Of a DNA stretch of 64,000 nucleotides, positions 59,482-64,000 are shown piece after piece. Every line of letters begins with the position of its first letter. Within the stretch, counting starts at the first letter, position 1. Location of the stretch: the NCBI GenBank assembly GCA_022792945.1, contig JAAWBZ010000073.1, positions 1 to 64,000 of the forward strand, written 5' to 3'. The notes beneath the pieces are model-generated. The model was not told the DNA's origin and did no database searches. It was given only the letters and a program-made list of their open reading frames with translations. Source of the DNA: Oscillospiraceae bacterium. Its GTDB lineage: Bacteria; Bacillota; Clostridia; Oscillospirales; Oscillospiraceae. The position numbers and the translations under genes were made by a program.

Positions 59482-60884
59482 TGTCCGCCCTCCAGGCTGG
59501 CCAGGAACTCGTCGTGCTCCTGATACGTCTCGGAGAAGTGGTGCGTACCGTCCACATCCAAGGCGTAGAAGTAATAGGGCGTGTCCTCGGGGTTCAGCGC
59601 CGCCTGGATGCTGGTGAGGCCGGGGTTGGCGATGGGCCCCACGGGCAGTCCCGGATAGCGCCGGGTGTTGTAGGGGCTGTCCACCATCAGATCGTCGGCG
59701 GTCAGCACCTCCCGGTGCTCGCCCAGGGCATAGAGGACCGTGGCGTCGATTTCCAGCAGCGGATAGTCCTTGCTGCAAAGGCGGTTGTAGATGACCGAGC
59801 TGATGGTCCCCGCCTCCGCCGCCGAGGCGGCCTCCTTCTCGATCAGGGACGCCACGATGACGACATCCCGCAGGTCCATCTGCCCCGCCTGGATCTCCGC
59901 CTCGGTGAAACCCCGCGCAGCCATTGACACGCGCAGCCGCTGGTTAAGCGCGTCCAGCTCATCGAGCATCTCGTCGGTGAAACGCCGCCGGAAGTTGTCC
60001 AGGAATTTGCCCAGCACCCGTTCCGGGTTGTCCCCGATGGCCCCCTCGGGCCAGGTCCAGTAGGGATTGATGTTTTCCACCTCAGGCTTGGCGGTGTAGA
60101 ACTCATAGGTATCGGGAAAGAGGTAGCCCTCCAGCCGGTTGTCCTCCCCGGCGGGCAGGCCCGCGAGGAAGTCGTAGTCAAATTCCAGCTTCGCCGCCGC
60201 CTCATAGAGGTCCGCCGCCTGGCAGACGCCCGAGGATTCCAGCAGCGTGAAGATCTGCTCACAGGTATAGCCCTCAGGGATGGTGACAGAGCAGACGATG
60301 CGGTTGGTGTTGCCGGACATGCCGCTGACTAAGGCGTGATAGTCATAGACGTTGTTCAGCTCGTAAGCGCCGGGCTTGATCTTCTCCTCGGCATGGGAAA
60401 AGGTGCAGTACAGCCGGAACAGCCACGGATACTCGATCAGGCCCTGGCGCTCCAGATTGTCAATGATGTCCTCCATGGTGTCGTCCTGGGTCACGGTGAC
60501 GCTGACCTCCCGGTCAGGCTTGGTCAGGGCCAGCACGTCGTCAGCCCAGCGCCAGCCGAAAAACGCCAGCAGCACCGACGCCGTGAGCACCGACACCACA
60601 TAGATCAGCACCCGCCAGCCCGTCGCCAGACGGCGGCGGGGCGGCTCCGATTCCTCCGGCTCCTCCTCATCCTGAAGTGTCAGGTCCGCATAGATCTCCG
60701 GGATGCGGGGCTGGAACGGCTCCGGCTTGGGCGGCTGCGCGGGCTTTTTCCGGCCGCCCAGCATGGTGTCCACGTGGTCCAGCTCCTCCCGGGTGCTGCG
60801 GATCAGCGCGTCTACGTTGTCCCTCTTCGCGGGGGTCAGGTCAGGATCGCCGCTGAGCGCGTCGATCCAGCGTTCGTCTGCCAT
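59478..60884 (-). CDS. mltG: Endolytic murein transglycosylase MltG
   Basis: The 468-residue protein has an unusually long cytoplasmic segment (about 110 residues, acidic and proline-rich), one transmembrane helix (about 112-132) and a YceG domain. The latter has a LysM-like part and the catalytic glutamate in ASLIEKEAASAAEAGTISSV, followed by IYNRL and TRRYPGLPVGPIANPGLTSI. It cleaves nascent glycan strands and limits their length. Start: ATG at 60884 after AAGGAG; the ORF upstream is not coding. Confidence 0.92.
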   Translation of the reverse strand: MADERWIDALSGDPDLTPAKRDNVDALIRSTREELDHVDTMLGGRKKPAQPPKPEPFQPRIPEIYADLTLQDEEEPEESEPPRRRLATGWRVLIYVVSVLTASVLLAFFGWRWADDVLALTKPDREVSVTVTQDDTMEDIIDNLERQGLIEYPWLFRLYCTFSHAEEKIKPGAYELNNVYDYHALVSGMSGNTNRIVCSVTIPEGYTCEQIFTLLESSGVCQAADLYEAAAKLEFDYDFLAGLPAGEDNRLEGYLFPDTYEFYTAKPEVENINPYWTWPEGAIGDNPERVLGKFLDNFRRRFTDEMLDELDALNQRLRVSMAARGFTEAEIQAGQMDLRDVVIVASLIEKEAASAAEAGTISSVIYNRLCSKDYPLLEIDATVLYALGEHREVLTADDLMVDSPYNTRRYPGLPVGPIANPGLTSIQAALNPEDTPYYFYALDVDGTHHFSETYQEHDEFLASLEGGQ

Positions 60885-60900
60885 GAAATGACTCCTTCCT

Positions 60901-61440
60901 TCACCGGACCAGCATGCCCTTTGCCGTCTGCGCCGCCGCCTCACCGCCGCAGAGCGCCTCGGCCAGGGCCAGGGCGAACGCCGCAGAGGTGCCCGGCCCC
61001 CGGCTGGTGATCAACTTTCCGTCCACCACCACTGGCCCATCCTCGCAGACCGCGCCGGTGAGCTGGCCCTCGACGCCGGGATAGCAGGTGGCGCGCCGCC
61101 CCTGCAGGAGGCCCAGCCCGCCCAGCACCGAGGGGCCGGCGCAGATGGCCGCCACGTACTTCCCCGCCGCCCGGGCCGCGCGGATGGCGCGCAAAGCCGC
61201 CTCTGAACCCTGGATGGACGCCACGCCGCCCAAGCCTCCGGGCACCACGATCATCTCCAGCTTCTCCTGGTCGATGTCCTCCACCCGGCAGTCGGCCCGG
61301 ACCACGACCCCATGTCCGCCCTCGATCTCCAAACCGCCGATGCCGGCCGTTTGGACCTCCACGCCGCAGCGGCGCAGCACGTCCACCGGCGTGATGGCCT
61401 CGATCTCCTCAAAGCCCTTTCCCAACAGCAGATATACCAT
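60901..61440 (-). CDS. DJ-1/PfpI-family protein
   Basis: This 179-residue protein has the glutamate KGFEEIEAITPVDVLRR near residue 8 and the nucleophilic cysteine in AAICAGPSVLGGLGLL near residue 100, matching the DJ-1/ThiJ/YajL group. Possible roles are deglycase or redox protection; the activity is not fixed by sequence. It lies between tmk and mltG, 3 nt after tmk. Confidence 0.88.
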   Translation of the reverse strand: MVYLLLGKGFEEIEAITPVDVLRRCGVEVQTAGIGGLEIEGGHGVVVRADCRVEDIDQEKLEMIVVPGGLGGVASIQGSEAALRAIRAARAAGKYVAAICAGPSVLGGLGLLQGRRATCYPGVEGQLTGAVCEDGPVVVDGKLITSRGPGTSAAFALALAEALCGGEAAAQTAKGMLVR

Positions 61441-61443
61441 ATT

Positions 61444-62112
61444 TCAGTCCTCCAAGCAACATTGTATGTGGGTATCGATCTCCGCCGCGATGTCCGCCGC
61501 GGGGCGGACGACGCCGCCGGGCGCGCAGTCGATCACGGTCCAGTGATAAAAGGCGGCCGCCTCCAGCGCCGCGCGGCGGCAGGTCTCCAGATAGGCCGCG
61601 TCCTTCTCGTGGATATCCGGCGGCGCGCCGCCTCCGTCGGTCCGGCGGCGCAGCAGCTCCAGGCACTGCGCCAGCGGCATGTGCATTAAAATCACCAGAT
61701 CCGGCTCCGGCAGGCCCAGCTTGCCGTACTCCAGGTCGCTAAGCCAGCTTAGGAACGCCCTGCGTGCCTCCGGCGGGGCCTTGGCCGCCTGGTGCACCGC
61801 GTTGGAGGTGGTGTACCGGTCCGAGAGCACCAGTCCCCCCGCCCGGTAGTAGCGCCCCCAGTCCTGGGCGTAGGAGGCGTAGCGGTCCACCGCGTAAAAG
61901 AGCGACGCCGCGTAGGCGTTGACGTCCTCCGGCGCGCCGCCGAAAGCCCCGCCCAAATACATCCGGATCAGAGCCGAGGACGGCTCCTCATAGCGGGGAA
62001 ACTGCAGACGGCGGAAGTCCCGCCCCGCCGCCTGGAGCCGCTCGGTCAGCATTCGGAACTGTGTAGACTTGCCTGAGCCGTCGGTGCCCTCAAATACGAT
62101 CAGCTTACCCAT
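61444..62112 (-). CDS. tmk: Thymidylate kinase
   Basis: The 222-residue P-loop kinase phosphorylates dTMP. It shows FEGTDGSGKSTQFRMLTERL near residue 7, LSDRYTTSNAVHQ and the lid RRRTDGGGAPPDIHEKD. It is longer than E. coli Tmk (213) by a slightly extended lid. Start: ATG at 62112, overlapping the glycosyltransferase end by 8 nt. Confidence 0.9.
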   Translation of the reverse strand: MGKLIVFEGTDGSGKSTQFRMLTERLQAAGRDFRRLQFPRYEEPSSALIRMYLGGAFGGAPEDVNAYAASLFYAVDRYASYAQDWGRYYRAGGLVLSDRYTTSNAVHQAAKAPPEARRAFLSWLSDLEYGKLGLPEPDLVILMHMPLAQCLELLRRRTDGGGAPPDIHEKDAAYLETCRRAALEAAAFYHWTVIDCAPGGVVRPAADIAAEIDTHIQCCLED

Positions 62113-62836
62113 GACGGCCTCCTCCCAGGCGGCGTCCCACCACCGCGAACACGAATTTCGGCAGGCGCAGCATCCGCTTAAACCGCCGCGGCTCCTTGAC
62201 CAGACGGTAGAACCACTCCATGCCGATGCGGCTGACCCAGGCCGGGGCGCGCTTCACCGTCCCGGCGAAAGCGTCCAGCGAGCCGCCCAGGCCCATCAGC
62301 AGAGACGCACCCAGCTCGTCCAGATGCGCCGCCATGAACTTCTCCTGCTTGGGCGAACCCAGGCACACGAACACCACGTCTGCCTCGGCCTCCCGGACAG
62401 CCTGTACCACAGGACCCTCATCCTGAAAGTAGCCGTCCGCCGTGCCGCAGATGCAAAGACCCGGGTTGGCCGCGCGCATTTTCTCCGCCGCCAGCTCCGC
62501 GACGCCGGGCTTGGCCCCCAGCAGATACAGCCGCTTTCCCGCCGCCGCCAGCACCGGCAGCAGCGCCGCGGCAAAGTCCACCCCCGACACCCGGGCGCGC
62601 AACGGCGTCCCCAAAATCTTCGCCCCCAGCAGCACGCCCACGCCGTCGGGCAGCACCAGGGCCGCGCCGTTGAGCAGACGGCAGAAACTGCTGTCGTGCA
62701 TGGCCTCGTAGACGATCTCAGGGTTGGGCGTCACACAGTAGTGCGCCGCGCCGCCGTCCAGGATGCCGCGGGCCTGCGCCACCGCCTCTTCCATGGTCAC
62801 ATTGTCAAACTGTACGCCCATCACGTCGATTTTCAC
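62105..62836 (-). CDS. WecG/TagA/CpsF-family glycosyltransferase
   Basis: The 243-residue GT26-family protein carries VTMEEAVAQARGILDGGAAH, TPNPEIVYEAMHDSSFCRLL, LPDGVGVLLGAKILGTPLRA and VSGVDFAAALLPVLA. TagA homologues transfer N-acetylmannosamine to lipid-linked GlcNAc in teichoic acid synthesis. No other tag genes are near, although an LCP transferase at 38-40 kb may use its products. Start: GTG at 62836 with GGGAGGG seven bases upstream; upstream ATGs lie within the promoter region. Confidence 0.85.
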   Translation of the reverse strand: MKIDVMGVQFDNVTMEEAVAQARGILDGGAAHYCVTPNPEIVYEAMHDSSFCRLLNGAALVLPDGVGVLLGAKILGTPLRARVSGVDFAAALLPVLAAAGKRLYLLGAKPGVAELAAEKMRAANPGLCICGTADGYFQDEGPVVQAVREAEADVVFVCLGSPKQEKFMAAHLDELGASLLMGLGGSLDAFAGTVKRAPAWVSRIGMEWFYRLVKEPRRFKRMLRLPKFVFAVVGRRLGGGRHG

Positions 62837-62870
62837 CTGCGGACCCTCCCGGATACGGATAGATAGGGTT

Positions 62871-62899
62871 ATCATACCACACTGGGGACGGTTTGTCAA
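62871..62899 (-). promoter_or_regulatory. Promoter of the TagA-type gene and downstream tmk-mltG-U32
   Basis: On minus, TTGACA (62894-62899) and TATGAT (62871-62876) are exactly 17 bp apart. The operon probably includes tmk, the DJ-1 gene, mltG, the U32 gene and maybe the dehydrogenase. Confidence 0.8.
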
Positions 62900-62930
62900 A
62901 ACCGCAGGCGCATTCTCTCCATTTCCCCTC

Positions 62931-62959
62931 TTTACTTTTTCACTTTACAATGGTACTAT
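62931..62959 (+). promoter_or_regulatory. Promoter of yerC
   Basis: TTTACT (62931-62936) and TACTAT (62954-62959) are 17 bp apart on plus, divergent from the TagA-gene promoter. Confidence 0.5.
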
Positions 62960-63002
62960 ATGAAAAGACGTCCCCCCGCATCATTTCCTGGAGGTGCTAT
63001 CC

Positions 63003-63308
63003 TTGAACAACCGTAACAAACGCTCCGATCCGGACAACGACCTCTACCGCGCCATCCTGCTGCTGGAGTCGCCGGAGCAGTGCTATCACTTCTTCGTGGA
63101 CCTCTGCACCGTCTCTGAGCTGAAGGCCATGGAGCAGCGCTTCGAGGTGGCGAAGCTCCTGAATCAGGGCATGATCTACAGTGATATCCTCGAGCAGACC
63201 GGCGCCAGCAGCGCCACCATCAGCCGCGTCAACCGCAGCCTCAACTATGGCACCGACGCCTACCGCGCCATTTTCCAGAAGCTTGACAGCAAGGTGGGCA
63301 AGCCGTGA
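63003..63308 (+). CDS. YerC/YecD-family TrpR-like regulator
   Basis: The 101-residue helical protein matches the YerC/YecD family of the Trp repressor fold: LYRAILLLESPEQCYHFFVD, AMEQRFEVAKLLNQGMIYSD and the HTH LEQTGASSATISRVNRSLNY. It is probably a DNA-binding regulator, but its ligand and target are not known; the adjacent methyltransferase may be cotranscribed. Start: TTG at 63003 with GGAGG eight bases upstream. The GTG at 62994 lies in the RBS. Confidence 0.87.
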   Translation: MNNRNKRSDPDNDLYRAILLLESPEQCYHFFVDLCTVSELKAMEQRFEVAKLLNQGMIYSDILEQTGASSATISRVNRSLNYGTDAYRAIFQKLDSKVGKP

Positions 63309-64000
63309 GTGCCTACGAGGCGCTGGCGGCCTCCTATGACGCGCTGACCCGCGATATTGCCTACGAAGAGACGCTTCGGTTCCTGGAGGCGGTCCTGCAG
63401 GCCCTTGACGCGGCGCCAGAGACGGTGCTGGACTTGGCCTGCGGCACCGGCTCTCTGTCTGTGCTGATGGCCCGGCGCGGCTGGCGGGTCACGGGGGTGG
63501 ACTGCGCGCCGGAGATGCTCACCGCGGCCTACGACAAGGCTCTGGCGCTGGAGGAGAACCGTCCCTTCTTCGCCTGCCAGCGCATGGAGGCCCTGGCCCT
63601 CCCCACCCCGGTGGACTTGGCGGTGTGCTGTCTCGACAGCCTCAACTATCTTACCAGCCCCGGCGACTGCCGGGAGACCTTCCGGCGGGTGTATGAGCAT
63701 CTCAACCCGGGCGGCGTCTTTTTCTTTGACATCAACTCCGCCTCCAAGCTCCGCGGCCTGGACGGACAGGTATTTCTCGACGAGAGCGACGATGTGTACT
63801 GTGTCTGGCGGGCGGAGTTTGACCCGGATGAGAATATCTGCTACTATGGCATGGACCTCTTCCAGCGGGCGGGCGGCCTTTGGCGGCGCAGCTTCGAGGA
63901 GCACGCTGAGTACGCCTATGAGGCGGAGGATTTGGAAAGCTGGCTGACCGGGGCTGGCTTTTCTCGGGTGTGCGTTTACGGCGACCGGGTACTGAAAGTG
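63305..64000 (+). CDS. Class I SAM-dependent methyltransferase (partial, runs off the window)
   Basis: The frame of 232 codons is open to the window end, so the C terminus is missing. SAM-binding motif I is VLDLACGTGSLSVLMARRGW near residue 41, motif II GVDCAPEMLTAA, and later VCCLDSLNYLTSP and LNPGGVFFFDINSASK. Substrate is unknown. It resembles small-molecule methyltransferases that follow yerC in Clostridia. Start: GTG at 63305 overlapping the yerC stop in GTGA, suggesting translational coupling. Confidence 0.85.
   Translation, partial: MSAYEALAASYDALTRDIAYEETLRFLEAVLQALDAAPETVLDLACGTGSLSVLMARRGWRVTGVDCAPEMLTAAYDKALALEENRPFFACQRMEALALPTPVDLAVCCLDSLNYLTSPGDCRETFRRVYEHLNPGGVFFFDINSASKLRGLDGQVFLDESDDVYCVWRAEFDPDENICYYGMDLFQRAGGLWRRSFEEHAEYAYEAEDLESWLTGAGFSRVCVYGDRVLKV

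Overview
The window looks like chromosome from a high-GC, endospore-forming member of the Clostridia, most likely Oscillospiraceae-like (Flavonifractor/Oscillibacter type). This is inferred from the complete spoIIIAA-AH operon, a SpoIID-type protein, a spore-coat cotJC remnant, Firmicutes-type T-box and OLE RNAs, Shine-Dalgarno starts, and GC-rich coding sequence with strong antisense shadow frames. Most genes lie on the minus strand. The plus-strand exceptions are niaR, asd, a ybaK/TSCPD pair, one orphan gene and a yerC/methyltransferase pair.

Layout. 1-0.3 kb: a broken cotJC fragment joined to AT-richer unrelated sequence. 0.3-10 kb: MBL-fold hydrolase, an EIIC-like membrane protein divergent from the NAD-biosynthesis repressor niaR, DUF2442, queA, a SpoIID-like protein, asd, a K+/H+ antiporter, and tyrS behind a tyrosine T-box that also covers a small zinc-ribbon gene. 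10.7-21.4 kb (minus): nusB, Kae1/TsaD-like paralogue, xseA, xseB, ispA, a ~608-nt OLE RNA, oapA, dxs, tlyA, nadK, argR, recN. 21.5-26.7 kb: spoIIIAA to AH and a YqhY/Asp23 protein. 26.8-35.3 kb: ftsK, uppP, a TepA-type ClpP, two YbaK-family deacylases, efp, yqeG, rpsU. 35.3-43.8 kb: leuS, rsfS, an LCP protein, a NadD-YqeK fusion, yhbY, rdgB, rph, ftsY. 43.8-54.2 kb: smc, rnc, plsX, trmFO, topA, dprA. 54.2-64 kb: an SpoU methyltransferase, KtrA/KtrB potassium uptake, a zinc alcohol dehydrogenase, a U32 protein, mltG, DJ-1, tmk, a TagA-type glycosyltransferase, and divergent yerC plus a methyltransferase cut by the window end.

How the genes fit together. The 10.7-26.7 kb block matches the B. 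subtilis spoIIIA-accBC-yqhY-nusB-folD-xseAB-ispA-dxs-yqxC-argR-recN order. Here accBC and folD are missing, a Kae1-like paralogue takes the folD position, and an OLE RNA with its membrane partner OapA sits between ispA and dxs. Most neighbouring genes are coupled by 4-14 nt overlaps. The main regulatory systems visible are a NiaR-like operator pair over the EIIC gene promoter, the tyrosine T-box, and an apparent own promoter for the OLE RNA. No tRNA, rRNA, CRISPR array or intact insertion sequence was seen.
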